A stretch of DNA of 64,000 nt, taken from contig NC_014844.1 of the NCBI RefSeq assembly GCF_000176915.2, positions 1,736,001 through 1,800,000 of the forward strand. The letters run 5' to 3'. This document shows, one piece after another, positions 41,678-50,371 of the stretch. Origin of the DNA: Pseudodesulfovibrio aespoeensis Aspo-2. GTDB taxonomy: Bacteria > Desulfobacterota > Desulfovibrionia > Desulfovibrionales > Desulfovibrionaceae. A program made the position numbers and the translations under genes. Position 1 is the stretch's first letter. Each line of letters opens with the position of its first letter. Below the pieces are notes generated by a model. The model was given only the letters and a program-made list of their open reading frames with translations. It was not told the DNA's origin and searched no databases.

Positions 41678-43200
41678 TGGCAGTAACCGACAAGGAGCGC
41701 AAACTCGCGGCGACCCTGAGCGATCCCGTGTTGTGGGGGCAAGCCTACCTCTACAACCGGGATGGCTCAGGCCGCGACTACTGGCCGCATCAGGTGGAGG
41801 ACCTGCGCTGTCTGGCCAGGAACATCATTCACCTCGACGGCCGGGACGTGGGCAAGTCCATTGTGCTCTCGACCGACGCGCTCCATTACGCCTTCACCAC
41901 CCGGGGTGGCCAGGGCCTGATAGCGGCCCCGCACCAAGGGCACCTCGACAGCATTATCGAGGAGATCGAGTACCAGCTCGACACCAACCCGGATCTGATG
42001 AACAGCATCGCCGTGACCAAGTACGGCAAACCCAAGATCCATCGCAAACCCTATTTCCGGCTGGAGTTCACCAACGGTTCAGTGCTCTATTTCCGTCCGG
42101 CTGGGGCCTATGGCGATTCCTTTCGCTCCCTGCATGTGGGCCGCGTCTGGGTCGATGAGGGAGCCTGGCTGACGGAGCGGGCCTGGAAGGCGCTGCGCCA
42201 GTGCCTCAAGACGGGGGGAATTCTGCGCATCTACTCCACGCCCAACGGCCTGCGCGACACCACTTACTACCGGCTCACCTCGTCCGACCAGTTCCATGTG
42301 TTCCGCTGGCCGTCCTGGCTCAATCCGCTCTGGACCGAGGACCGCGAGTCTGAACTGCTGGAATTCTATGGCGGCCGGGACAGTTCCGGCTGGCAGCACG
42401 AGGTGGCCGGTGAACACGGCAAGCCCTCCTATGGGGCCTTCAATGTCGAGCAGTTCAACCTCTGTCGGCAGGATTTGCTGGAGTATCAGAAGATCGTCAT
42501 CACCGATTCCGAGCTGCGCGATTGCGACACCGAGGAAGCGGCCCACGACCGGATGGAGATGCTGCTCAATCTCACCCCCCGCAGCGGGCAGTTCTGGATC
42601 GGCGGTGACCTGGGCTACACCAACGATCCTACCGAGATCATAGTTTTCCAGGAAATGGAGGTCGGCGAGCGGACCCTGCTGAAGATGATCCTGCGCGTGC
42701 ATCTGGAACACGTTTCCTATCCGCATATCGCTCAGATCTTCGCCCTGCTGGAGCGGTACTACACCCCTGCAGGCATCGGCGTGGACAACGGCGGGAATGG
42801 ACTGGCCGTGGTGCAGGAACTGCTCACTCTGGACAAATACAGGGGGCTGGAGCTGGAAGGCAGGCTTAAGGGATACGACTTCGGCGGCATGACCCGACTG
42901 GCGGTGCGCGATGGCAAGGAAATTAAGAAGCGGACCAAGGAGCTGATGACCAGCCTCATCAACGGGGCACTGCAACGCAAGCAGCTCATTTTCCCCTCGG
43001 ACGACCTGGAGGTGGAAGACCAGTTCACCACCCACACCTACACCCTGCGTGACGGCAAGATCATCTATTCCAAGGGCAACGACCACATCATCGACGCGGT
43101 GCGCTGCGCCATGCTGATCCGGGAAGAAGGTAACCTCGACCCGGTCGGCGAAGAGGTGGTTTCGCTCAAACCCGTGCTCACCAATCCGGTCTTCATCTGA
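41677..43200 (+). CDS. Terminase large subunit
   Basis: 507-aa packaging motor. Walker A-like HLDGRDVGKSIVLS is near residue 60 and Walker B RVWVDEGAWL near residue 160, followed by the coupling segment ILRIYSTPNG. The C-terminal RNase H-fold nuclease shows GGDLGYTNDPTEIIVF, VDNGGNG and NDHIIDAVRCAML, each with an acidic metal ligand. Drives ATP-dependent DNA entry into the prohead and cuts concatemers. Starts one base before the upstream stop. Confidence 0.88.
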   Translation: MAVTDKERKLAATLSDPVLWGQAYLYNRDGSGRDYWPHQVEDLRCLARNIIHLDGRDVGKSIVLSTDALHYAFTTRGGQGLIAAPHQGHLDSIIEEIEYQLDTNPDLMNSIAVTKYGKPKIHRKPYFRLEFTNGSVLYFRPAGAYGDSFRSLHVGRVWVDEGAWLTERAWKALRQCLKTGGILRIYSTPNGLRDTTYYRLTSSDQFHVFRWPSWLNPLWTEDRESELLEFYGGRDSSGWQHEVAGEHGKPSYGAFNVEQFNLCRQDLLEYQKIVITDSELRDCDTEEAAHDRMEMLLNLTPRSGQFWIGGDLGYTNDPTEIIVFQEMEVGERTLLKMILRVHLEHVSYPHIAQIFALLERYYTPAGIGVDNGGNGLAVVQELLTLDKYRGLELEGRLKGYDFGGMTRLAVRDGKEIKKRTKELMTSLINGALQRKQLIFPSDDLEVEDQFTTHTYTLRDGKIIYSKGNDHIIDAVRCAMLIREEGNLDPVGEEVVSLKPVLTNPVFI

Positions 43201-43208
43201 TCGCATCC

Positions 43209-43240
43209 TCCGACGCTTTCCACCCCGCTCCGGTAAGTAA
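43209..43240 (+). promoter_or_regulatory. Phage two-block promoter-like motif, copy S4
   Basis: TCCGAC, 14 bp, TCCGGTAAGTAA, here extended to the palindrome CCGGT-AAGTA-ACCGG. It lies between the large terminase and the portal gene, 74 bp before the portal GTG. Confidence 0.75.
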
Positions 43241-43314
43241 CCGGCATCGAGCCGGGTTCGGCCCACACGGGCCGGATGTGCGGCTGTCATGGCCGAAACT
43301 ACCGAGAGGATCAC

Positions 43315-44823
43315 GTGGAAAGCACCGCCCATCAGGACGAACAACCCGAAAGCCTGGACACCACCGGCTTTGTCATCGCGCCGCTGGCCGCAGCGGCCGC
43401 GCTCGACTCGGCGGCCTTCAGCAAGGTCAACGCCGCCGAGGCTATTCCGGCCACCTGGGAAGAACGCGCCCGTAAGGCCTGGGAATACTACGTCGAGGAG
43501 CCGCTGGTGAAGAACTGCGTCAACTCCTGGCGCACCTTCGCCGTGGGCGACGAGATCAAGATCACCAGCGATGACGAGACCCTCAAGGAGCAGGCACTGG
43601 AGGCCGCCTGGCGGTTGAACATCACGCAATTCATCAAGGACATGGTTCTTCAGCTCCTGGTGAAAGGCGACGCCATCGGCTTCAAGCGCTTCACCAAGTC
43701 CGGCCAGGACATCGAGGAGCTGGTCTGCGTCAACCCGGTCTCGGTCAAGGTCAAATACGCCCAGGGCGAGCTGATCGAGGCCCGGCAATTTCCCGAAGAC
43801 ACCCCCGGCGGCGGGGAATCCATCCCGCTACCCGTCGAACAGGTGGTCCACCTCAAATGGGACGCACCGGCCTTCTCGCCCCGGGGCAACTCCCTCGTGC
43901 TTCCAGCCTTTCAAGCCATCGAACTGCTGCGCGATTACCGCCGGGCCGAACAGGCCATCGCCAAGCGCTGGGCCACGCCCTTTCGCCTGCTCAAGGTGGG
44001 CGGCGCGTTCGGCCAGAAGATGGTGATGCCGGACCAGCGGATGCTCGAACAGGTCCGCGACATGGTCAACAAGATGGACATGAAAAGCGGCTTGGTGGTC
44101 CCGTTCTACGTCAATGTCGAAACTCACGGCACCGACGGCCAGGTCCTCAACGTCGAGGACAAGGTCAAGGAGGTGAAGGAAGACATCGTGGTGGCCCTGG
44201 GTCTGTCACGCTCGCTGGTGACCGGCGATGGCCCTAATTTCGCCACCGCCTCGGTGAGCATGCAGAAGATGATGGTCATGATCCGCGAGATCAAACAGGC
44301 CGCACGCAAGCTCCTCGACTGGGTGTTCGATGACTGGATGGAGCTGAACGGCCATGGCGACAAGAGCATCCAGTTCATCTTCAACGACCTCGACCCCAGC
44401 GACGCGGTCGATTTCAAGAAGCTCCTCATCGAACTCTACGACCGCAAGCTCATCAGCCGCTCCAGCCTTCAACTCAAGATGGACCTGGACCCGGACATCG
44501 AGGCCGCCAACCGCGAGACCGAACGTAAGCAGATCGACCTGATGGACGAGAAGCAGGTGAAGCCGGTGGTGGATATGGTCGTCTCCGGCATCCTCAGCGT
44601 GCCTCGCGCCCGGAAGATGCTCGGGATTCCGGCCGAGGACGATGAACCCACGGCGGAGGCGGCTTTGGTCTGGTCGGGCGATCTGGAGTCCACCGGCGAT
44701 GCGGCCGTGTGCGACGAGTGCAGCCACTTCATTGCTGACACCAACCACTGCCGGGTCCACAACAGCGAGCGCACCTTCGACGCCCCGGCCTGTCGTTTCA
44801 TCGACCGCCGGGAGCCTCGCTGA
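43315..44823 (+). CDS. Phage portal protein with C-terminal zinc-binding tail
   Basis: 502 aa from GTG 43315, after GAGAGGATCAC; a start further upstream at 43276 has no ribosome site. The body matches SPP1/HK97-type portals: residues around GDAIGFKRFTKSGQDIEELVCVNPVSV, the long helix region and ALGLSRSLVTGDGPNFATASVSMQKM. Forms the dodecameric DNA entry ring of the capsid. The last ~40 residues contain CDECSHFIADTNHC...C, a four-cysteine cluster that looks like a zinc knuckle and is not general in portals. Confidence 0.85.
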   Translation: MESTAHQDEQPESLDTTGFVIAPLAAAAALDSAAFSKVNAAEAIPATWEERARKAWEYYVEEPLVKNCVNSWRTFAVGDEIKITSDDETLKEQALEAAWRLNITQFIKDMVLQLLVKGDAIGFKRFTKSGQDIEELVCVNPVSVKVKYAQGELIEARQFPEDTPGGGESIPLPVEQVVHLKWDAPAFSPRGNSLVLPAFQAIELLRDYRRAEQAIAKRWATPFRLLKVGGAFGQKMVMPDQRMLEQVRDMVNKMDMKSGLVVPFYVNVETHGTDGQVLNVEDKVKEVKEDIVVALGLSRSLVTGDGPNFATASVSMQKMMVMIREIKQAARKLLDWVFDDWMELNGHGDKSIQFIFNDLDPSDAVDFKKLLIELYDRKLISRSSLQLKMDLDPDIEAANRETERKQIDLMDEKQVKPVVDMVVSGILSVPRARKMLGIPAEDDEPTAEAALVWSGDLESTGDAAVCDECSHFIADTNHCRVHNSERTFDAPACRFIDRREPR

Positions 44824-45686
44824 TGCCATCGGACCTCAAGCAGCGCATCCAGGACACCACCCTGAAAAGCCTGACGGCCCGCAACCGCTATAACGACCAG
44901 GTCACGGCCCAGCTCACTCAGGCGCTGAAACAGGCCGAAGACGAGGTCGCCCGCGCCATTCTCCAGTACCGCTCCCTCGGCTCCCTGCCGGACAACAAGC
45001 TGGCTGCATTGAAAGGTCTGGAGAAACTGCAGGGCGAGCTGGACGATGTTCTGCGCCAGTTGAAACGGGATCAGACGCTTGTCTTCCGTAAAAGCACCAA
45101 GGATGCTTTCAAGGGCGGCATCGCTCAGGGTATTTCCGAGCTGACATCCGCATCGCTGCCTTTCTATGCCGACCTCAAGCCTGATAGCATCGACAAGCTG
45201 GCCACAAAGGTGTTCACCATCGTCGACACCAATGCCCTCGACTTCATGACGCAGTACAACCTCACGCTTGCCGGTGACGTAAACCGGGAACTGGCCGACG
45301 GAATAAAGCGCGTCATCATGCAGGGAATAATAGAAGGAAAAGGAACGGATGATATTGTCCGGGACCTCGGACGGGTTGTCATTTACAAAGACTCTTTCAA
45401 ACAGGCCGGAACAAAAGTCTTCAGCAAGGCGCAGTACCGAATGGAAATGATCGCCCGGACTGAGGTGTTGCGGGCACACAACATGGGGCGAATCAAGTTC
45501 CACCAGCATGTCGGAATTGAGAAGCTGGAGTGGATGACCATGGGGGACGAGCGAACCTGTCCGGTATGTGGTCCGCTCGATGGTAAAACCTTTCCAATTG
45601 ATAAATTCCCGGGGCAACCGGCACACCCATTCTGCAGGTGCACCAACCTTCCTGTGTTGAGTGATATCAAACTGAAAAATATTTGA
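44823..45686 (+). CDS. Head morphogenesis protein (SPP1 gp7 / Mu F-like)
   Basis: 287 aa. The C-terminal half carries the family signature: MIARTEVLRAHNMGRIKF, then MTMGDERTCPVCGPLDGKTFPID and HPFCRCTNLPV, which form a Cys/His metal site. Minor head protein needed for capsid assembly and DNA injection in relatives. Starts at the portal stop. Sequence composition becomes more AT-rich toward its end, which borders the inserted AT-rich cassette. Confidence 0.87.
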   Translation: MPSDLKQRIQDTTLKSLTARNRYNDQVTAQLTQALKQAEDEVARAILQYRSLGSLPDNKLAALKGLEKLQGELDDVLRQLKRDQTLVFRKSTKDAFKGGIAQGISELTSASLPFYADLKPDSIDKLATKVFTIVDTNALDFMTQYNLTLAGDVNRELADGIKRVIMQGIIEGKGTDDIVRDLGRVVIYKDSFKQAGTKVFSKAQYRMEMIARTEVLRAHNMGRIKFHQHVGIEKLEWMTMGDERTCPVCGPLDGKTFPIDKFPGQPAHPFCRCTNLPVLSDIKLKNI

Positions 45687-45694
45687 GACGCCAT

Positions 45695-45726
45695 TCCGAC
45701 ACATTTCAAAGCCTTCCGGTAAGTAA
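45695..45726 (+). promoter_or_regulatory. Phage two-block promoter-like motif, copy S5
   Basis: TCCGAC, 14 bp, TCCGGTAAGTAA. It begins 9 bp after the head morphogenesis stop and 27 bp before the small ORF at 45754, and marks the left edge of the AT-rich cassette. Confidence 0.75.
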
Positions 45727-45753
45727 TCGCTGAAACCATAATGAGGAAAGTCT

Positions 45754-45882
45754 ATGAATTACAAAAACCACTTGATTGCAAACATGAAAGTCGCCATTAG
45801 ATGTTTTGTATTAATGGTGTTCCATACCTTGCACGGAATAATTCCCTGCAAATATACAAGCCATGATTATTGGGGGATTTGA
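45754..45882 (+). CDS. 42-aa small phage protein
   Basis: Begins MNYKNHLIANMKVAIRC and ends HTLHGIIPCKYTSHDYWGI, with a hydrophobic centre (FVLMVFH) and two Cys. The ribosome site GAGGAAAG lies 5 nt before ATG 45754. It directly follows motif S5 and is the only rightward gene before the leftward RiPP operon, whose last gene it overlaps by 16 bp at the 3' ends. Its codon use is AT-rich like the cassette. Function unknown. Confidence 0.6.
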   Translation: MNYKNHLIANMKVAIRCFVLMVFHTLHGIIPCKYTSHDYWGI

Positions 45883-47186
45883 CTGCTCAGGAAATAAGGA
45901 GTTCCGTTATCCTTAATTTTACGCAGCATTTTAATTCTTTTTAATTTTTGAAATTTTGAAACGAAATCACTCTTAAATGCCATGAGTTCACTTTTTGAAT
46001 ACTTGGATAACCCGTTTTCAGAGCAAGAAAATAGGTGAATTTTCCCTTCTTTCACTTTGTCCGGCAATCCTTCATATAGTTCCGAGCCTATCATGTAATC
46101 CAGCAACTTAACATTTACATCATCAAAACGACTATGGATTGCATAATTAAGTGATTCTTGAATCGTCTCTTCATCGTCATCAGGTGCACCTACAATGAAA
46201 TTACCGATTGTAAATACACCCACTCGGTCGGCTTCTTCTAAAATTTCATCCAACAATTTAAAATCAATACTTTTTTTATAATAGTCTAAGATGCTTCTAT
46301 TCTTGGATTCTACGCCAAAGCTGATGACTGAGACCCCGGCTTTTTGTGCTACAGATATGAACTCCTTGTCGATTTTTGCCCAAGAACTAATCGCAATTTT
46401 CAAGCTATGAGTTCCCTTCAATTCGGCAAATTTGTTCAAGATTTTTTTTGCTCGTCCAAGGTTCGCAGTGAAGTTTTCATCAGTGATCCAGATATTATTT
46501 ATCCCAGAGAAAATTAATTCCTGAAAATCAGTGTAAATCTTTTCTTCACTGAAAAACCTAAGCTTTTTGTCCCACCCTTTACGTTGGCAAAAAGAACAGC
46601 TTCCAGGGCAGCCTCTACTTGTTTCCAGTAATGCAGAAGGGGCTAAGTGTGCTTTTTTGTTTAATCGCTTACCCTTTATTTGTTCCTCATCCAATAGTTG
46701 CCTGTCTGCAAAAGGTACTCTTGATAAATCAGCTATTGTTCCCAGGCTGATAAAATTATTCTTTATTTCACCTCCTGCGAGAAATCCATTAATGATTCTT
46801 GGAAGTTCAACTTCTGGCTCACCGGAAACCGTGAGATCAAAGACCGGAATAGATTCATTAACAAGAGTACAATGTTTTCCTATTGCAACGGTTAAAACCT
46901 CATCTCTGTACTCTTTTGTTAATTGAGCAATCTGGAAGCCGTTGGATACATTTGCGGATCTTTTTAAAGGAAAAGCATCAAGCTCAACAATTACACAATC
47001 AATATTGTCGATACTTTCATGAAATTTTTGCTCGTCAAATTTCTCAACAGAATAGTCAACAAATTTTACCTTAAAATCCAAATCCTTAAGTGAAGAGGAT
47101 AGGTATAAAAGCTGCAGTGAGTAGCCAAACCGATGGTCTTTATCAAAATCGGGTTCGGGATAAACAAGAAGGATTGATTTATTCAT
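45867..47186 (-). CDS. Radical SAM enzyme with B12-binding-like N-terminal domain
   Basis: 439 aa. The first ~150 residues have the Rossmann-like layout of cobalamin-binding radical SAM proteins (SILLVYPEPD, VKFVDYSVEKF, VIVELDAFPL) but lack the DxHxxG cobalamin motif. The iron-sulfur motif RGCPGSCSFC has C193, C197 and C200. The SAM-fold follows, with WITDENFT, FGVESKNRSILDYYKK and GNFIVGAPDDDEETI. It is the last gene of the leftward RiPP operon and probably carries out a late modification (methylation, cyclisation or rearrangement). The reaction cannot be told from sequence. Confidence 0.82.
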   Translation of the reverse strand: MNKSILLVYPEPDFDKDHRFGYSLQLLYLSSSLKDLDFKVKFVDYSVEKFDEQKFHESIDNIDCVIVELDAFPLKRSANVSNGFQIAQLTKEYRDEVLTVAIGKHCTLVNESIPVFDLTVSGEPEVELPRIINGFLAGGEIKNNFISLGTIADLSRVPFADRQLLDEEQIKGKRLNKKAHLAPSALLETSRGCPGSCSFCQRKGWDKKLRFFSEEKIYTDFQELIFSGINNIWITDENFTANLGRAKKILNKFAELKGTHSLKIAISSWAKIDKEFISVAQKAGVSVISFGVESKNRSILDYYKKSIDFKLLDEILEEADRVGVFTIGNFIVGAPDDDEETIQESLNYAIHSRFDDVNVKLLDYMIGSELYEGLPDKVKEGKIHLFSCSENGLSKYSKSELMAFKSDFVSKFQKLKRIKMLRKIKDNGTPYFLSSQIPQ

Positions 47187-48003
47187 TTACAGTTCCAAGG
47201 TATTCATTGAGCCTTTTTAATGCATGTAAGCCCCAAGAAGCACCGTCCTCAATTTCATGAAATGCCCATATCCCATTCTTCAATTGATTGTCTTCCAGCC
47301 ATTTAAGTGTGTTTTTGAATAGATCAACTGGGACCATGTCTTTATGTCGCAACAATCCCAAGATGGCGATCGACGTACAAAAAACATCGCTTGCGACTGG
47401 GTGTTCTTTCCAAGGAGCAAAGCTTCCATCTTGTCTTTGATTCATGGAAAGCCATGAGACTGTATCGCTTATTATTTTGCTGTCCTGCGGAACATATTCA
47501 CTGGAAGAGAAAGCCATTAAAGTGTAAGCAGCTTTGTATGTAAGCGAGTTTATTTCTGATTTCCATAACTCTTCTAATTTTTGCAAATAACATTGTTTTT
47601 GAAGTTGGGGGATCATATCCAATAAAAGCCCCGATACCGGAATCCTTGACATATCCCTGGAAGACCGTCCCCATAAACCACTTTTGTTCGTGTTTGCTTC
47701 CAGATAATTTATTCCATTATCAATAATCTCTTGATGTGTATTTTTATCATAAAGAGATAGGAAAACGACGTTCCAGATAGTGTCTGTGATAGCAACCCAA
47801 CCCCCATCTTCATTCTGTTCATTCTTGCAACGATCAATAATCCACTTGGGTATACTACTGGGTGAAAGTCCAGACATTAATAACAGGCTGGCGGTCTTGG
47901 TAATTCGTCGTAACTCTAACTCTTTGGCCAACATTTCCTTGAGCATAGCTCGCAAAGAAGTAGTAGCCTTTAACACGGATAAATTTGGTAGTTTATTTCC
48001 CAT
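47179..48003 (-). CDS. Terpenoid cyclase/prenyltransferase-like alpha-toroid protein
   Basis: 274 aa with repeats of the alpha6-alpha6 toroid: NEDGGWVAITDTIWNVVFLSLY, NKSGLWGRSSRDMSRIPVSGLLLDM, RQDGSFAPWKEHPVASDVFCTSIAILGLL and LKNGIWAFHEIEDGASWGLHALKRL. These QxxDGxW-like repeats occur in squalene/hopene cyclases and prenyltransferase beta subunits. The catalytic DxDD of hopene cyclases is not seen. It could act on a prenyl group or serve as a peptide-binding scaffold. It overlaps both neighbours in the operon (8 and 11 bp). Confidence 0.75.
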   Translation of the reverse strand: MGNKLPNLSVLKATTSLRAMLKEMLAKELELRRITKTASLLLMSGLSPSSIPKWIIDRCKNEQNEDGGWVAITDTIWNVVFLSLYDKNTHQEIIDNGINYLEANTNKSGLWGRSSRDMSRIPVSGLLLDMIPQLQKQCYLQKLEELWKSEINSLTYKAAYTLMAFSSSEYVPQDSKIISDTVSWLSMNQRQDGSFAPWKEHPVASDVFCTSIAILGLLRHKDMVPVDLFKNTLKWLEDNQLKNGIWAFHEIEDGASWGLHALKRLNEYLGTVNE

Positions 48004-49102
48004 ATTTCATGGTCTCGCTAATGTTTTTGTCTCTATAAAAACAATTAATGGCTCGGATATTTGTTATGCCAAAAAGCCACATTGCTAATCGCTCAATTCC
48101 GAGTCCAAATGATAAGATCTTTATGTTTGGCAATGGATTGAGGTCTACATACCAATTTAGTTGGTCGCACAAATCAAGTTTTTCAAACTTGCAGCGCAAA
48201 AAAGATTCTCTTGTATCTCGTAGGCATCCTTCTGCAACTTCACCCACACCAGGTGCCAAAAAATTCAATGAATAAGTGTATTTGTCGTCAATTGGCAATG
48301 CAGACCAAGTAGAAATTTTCGAAGGAAAATGAATAACCGTAGTAGGGCCGTTTTTTGAAATTTCACGTTCATGCTTTCCAAGTCCTTTATTTAGAAGGCC
48401 GTACTTGCAATTCAAATCGGCATATGAAACGATAGGTATGTCTTCAAATGGCAACGCCTTTATTTGATCAGGAATTATTTTACTTACTCTATTAAAAATG
48501 TCTGAGATAAATTTCGATAATTCACAAATCAGATCTTCAAAGCAATGGCCTACAAATGACACTTCCAGCATGTCAAATTCAGAAAGGTGCTTGGAGGTTT
48601 TTGATGGTTCTGCCCTGTAACATCTCTGTATAGAATAAACTTTTCCCATATTGGCAGCCATTACCGTAGAATATAAAGCATTGCTGGATGACAACCGGGC
48701 TTTCTTTCCAAAGAAGTCAATCTCAAAAATATCACCTTTATTATTGCCGGGATGGATGCTGGGCAACCTGACTTCAAAAAAGTTGTTGTCATAAAAATAG
48801 TTTCTTATTTGATTCAGCAATATCGCATAGTTTTTTGCATTTGCTGATTCAGGAATAACGCCCTTGTTGCTTTTCTCTGCGCCAACTAATTCTTTGGCAT
48901 GAATCTCACCATTTTGCTGATTTGTATTTATTGTTATGTAGTCGTTTATTTTTAAGTTTTTAAGCTTATCATAGCCAACTGCTTGGCCGTGTGTCGCGAC
49001 AATATTGAATGTTTCGGCCCCATGAGAAACTGTTATAAAAGTTATCTTCCCCAAACATTTAATGTCTGTGACCATGCCGGATATGAATGATTCGTTTTTC
49101 AC
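47993..49102 (-). CDS. Class II aminoacyl-tRNA synthetase-like protein (Asx/Lys-RS type) in RiPP operon
   Basis: 369 aa, shorter than Asn-, Asp- or LysRS. An N-terminal OB-fold (residues ~5-72, SGMVTDIKCLGKITFITVSH) is followed by the class II core: motif 2 QRCYRAEPSKTSKHLSEFDMLEVSF and motif 3 FGLGIERLAMWLFGI with its Arg. Residues that line the substrate pocket in true AspRS/AsnRS (QSxQ) are replaced by SSSNALY. Two readings are possible: an aminoacyl- or amide-forming enzyme acting on the peptide, or a resistant synthetase copy giving self-immunity. Overlaps neighbours by 4 and 11 bp. Confidence 0.82.
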   Translation of the reverse strand: MKNESFISGMVTDIKCLGKITFITVSHGAETFNIVATHGQAVGYDKLKNLKINDYITINTNQQNGEIHAKELVGAEKSNKGVIPESANAKNYAILLNQIRNYFYDNNFFEVRLPSIHPGNNKGDIFEIDFFGKKARLSSSNALYSTVMAANMGKVYSIQRCYRAEPSKTSKHLSEFDMLEVSFVGHCFEDLICELSKFISDIFNRVSKIIPDQIKALPFEDIPIVSYADLNCKYGLLNKGLGKHEREISKNGPTTVIHFPSKISTWSALPIDDKYTYSLNFLAPGVGEVAEGCLRDTRESFLRCKFEKLDLCDQLNWYVDLNPLPNIKILSFGLGIERLAMWLFGITNIRAINCFYRDKNISETMKYGK

Positions 49103-50310
49103 CCCAATCTCCAGTTTATCATCGTCTTTTTAGGAGTGAACGTTGGCGTGAAGCCTAACTTTTTTGCAATATTGACCATCGGGTCATTGGACGAGTACGT
49201 TTTCATTTCAGCATAACTCAAGGCCTTTGTGACCGACTCAATCAGTAGTCGTCCGATTCCACTGCCACGGGAATTGGCTGGCACGTAGACTTCTTCAATG
49301 AGAGCACCATTCTCTGGCCTGTCACTTTTTCTCAGGAATCCAAGGATCTGTCCTTTGCTGTTCTCTGCTACAAAAACGTGTTTTGGCTTGCGGAGCATCT
49401 GCTTTAAGAACGATGACTTCGCACTTATGGCAAGCAATTTCCTTTCAGGCTCTGATATGCCTTCGAGCATGTTAATGAGAGTGTCGGAGTCATGGTCACA
49501 TGCGCGTCGTATCCAAATGTTATCTGCCTGAAAAAGATGCCGAAAATTTTCACTAAGGATCTTCTTTCTTGAGTCGTCTGAGAGTTTGGAAGATGAGATG
49601 AATTCACACTCGAGTTTGTAAACATCTTCATCCTTGTCTTTGTAAAACGGGAAATCCGATCCCCAAAGAACATGCTCATCTCCCACGAGATTTATTAACT
49701 CCGCAAGACTTGCTCCGTTCGTTCTGATTGTAGACGTCTCAAAGTAGAGATTGCTCCGATTCTTGCTTGCTGCGAGAATATCTTTAACATTGTCAACTAA
49801 GCCTTCATCTGAGAATGGTTGTTTCCGTGCACAATGGGCTATGATCACCTTAAGCTCTGGAAAGTTAGATGAAATTTCAGATATCTTTTTTCGCCATTCG
49901 TTCCTATGGGCATGAATAAGTAAAACTTTCCCTGTTTTCCGAAGGAGATCATAAATGGGAAACATTACGTCATTGGAGATTTCGAGGTAGAAGTGTTCCT
50001 TTATCCCATATATGTTGGTAATGTTGGCCTCTATACTTCTTATGTCATCAGGCAACAACAATGGTAAAATTAATGTCGGTTCCTTTTGTGCACATTCGAG
50101 TATATACTTATTGGCTGATTCCCTTTTTACTTCGTTAAAAGGGAATGGGAATGCAAGGCACTTTGTAACTCCCTTCGCACTACTGACCCTAAGGTAGTTG
50201 CTAAAAGTATTGGCTGTAGCATTATTGTAGGCCGGAAGCGAGCTGTGCCCTTCTTCAATATTTTTAATTTTCGCTACGCCTATATGAACATGGGAATCAA
50301 ATAAAAGCAT
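49099..50310 (-). CDS. Amidohydrolase-GNAT acetyltransferase fusion
   Basis: 403 aa. Residues 1-265 are an amidohydrolase-2/TatD-like TIM barrel with the metal motif FDSHVHIG, later LLIHAHRNEW, VIIAHCAR and LWGSDFPF (metal Asp). Residues ~270-403 are a GNAT domain with the acetyl-CoA loop VPANSRGSGIGRLLIESV. Fusion of these two activities is rare. In this operon it may trim or detoxify the product and acetylate it; both roles are inferred. Ribosome site AAGG before ATG 50310; it follows the precursor gene and its hairpin. Confidence 0.82.
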   Translation of the reverse strand: MLLFDSHVHIGVAKIKNIEEGHSSLPAYNNATANTFSNYLRVSSAKGVTKCLAFPFPFNEVKRESANKYILECAQKEPTLILPLLLPDDIRSIEANITNIYGIKEHFYLEISNDVMFPIYDLLRKTGKVLLIHAHRNEWRKKISEISSNFPELKVIIAHCARKQPFSDEGLVDNVKDILAASKNRSNLYFETSTIRTNGASLAELINLVGDEHVLWGSDFPFYKDKDEDVYKLECEFISSSKLSDDSRKKILSENFRHLFQADNIWIRRACDHDSDTLINMLEGISEPERKLLAISAKSSFLKQMLRKPKHVFVAENSKGQILGFLRKSDRPENGALIEEVYVPANSRGSGIGRLLIESVTKALSYAEMKTYSSNDPMVNIAKKLGFTPTFTPKKTMINWRLG

Positions 50311-50328
50311 TGCATATCCTTAAATGTT

Positions 50329-50364
50329 AACAACCAGCCTCCTTGTGCAAGGAGGCTGGTTGTT
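50329..50364. promoter_or_regulatory. Perfect 17-bp hairpin directly after the RiPP precursor gene
   Basis: Arms AACAACCAGCCTCCTTG (50329-50345) and CAAGGAGGCTGGTTGTT (50348-50364) around 2 bp. On the - strand it begins 7 nt after the precursor stop and has no U run. It is therefore more likely an mRNA stabiliser or partial terminator that raises precursor level relative to the downstream enzymes. Confidence 0.75.
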
Positions 50365-50371
50365 GTTGGTT

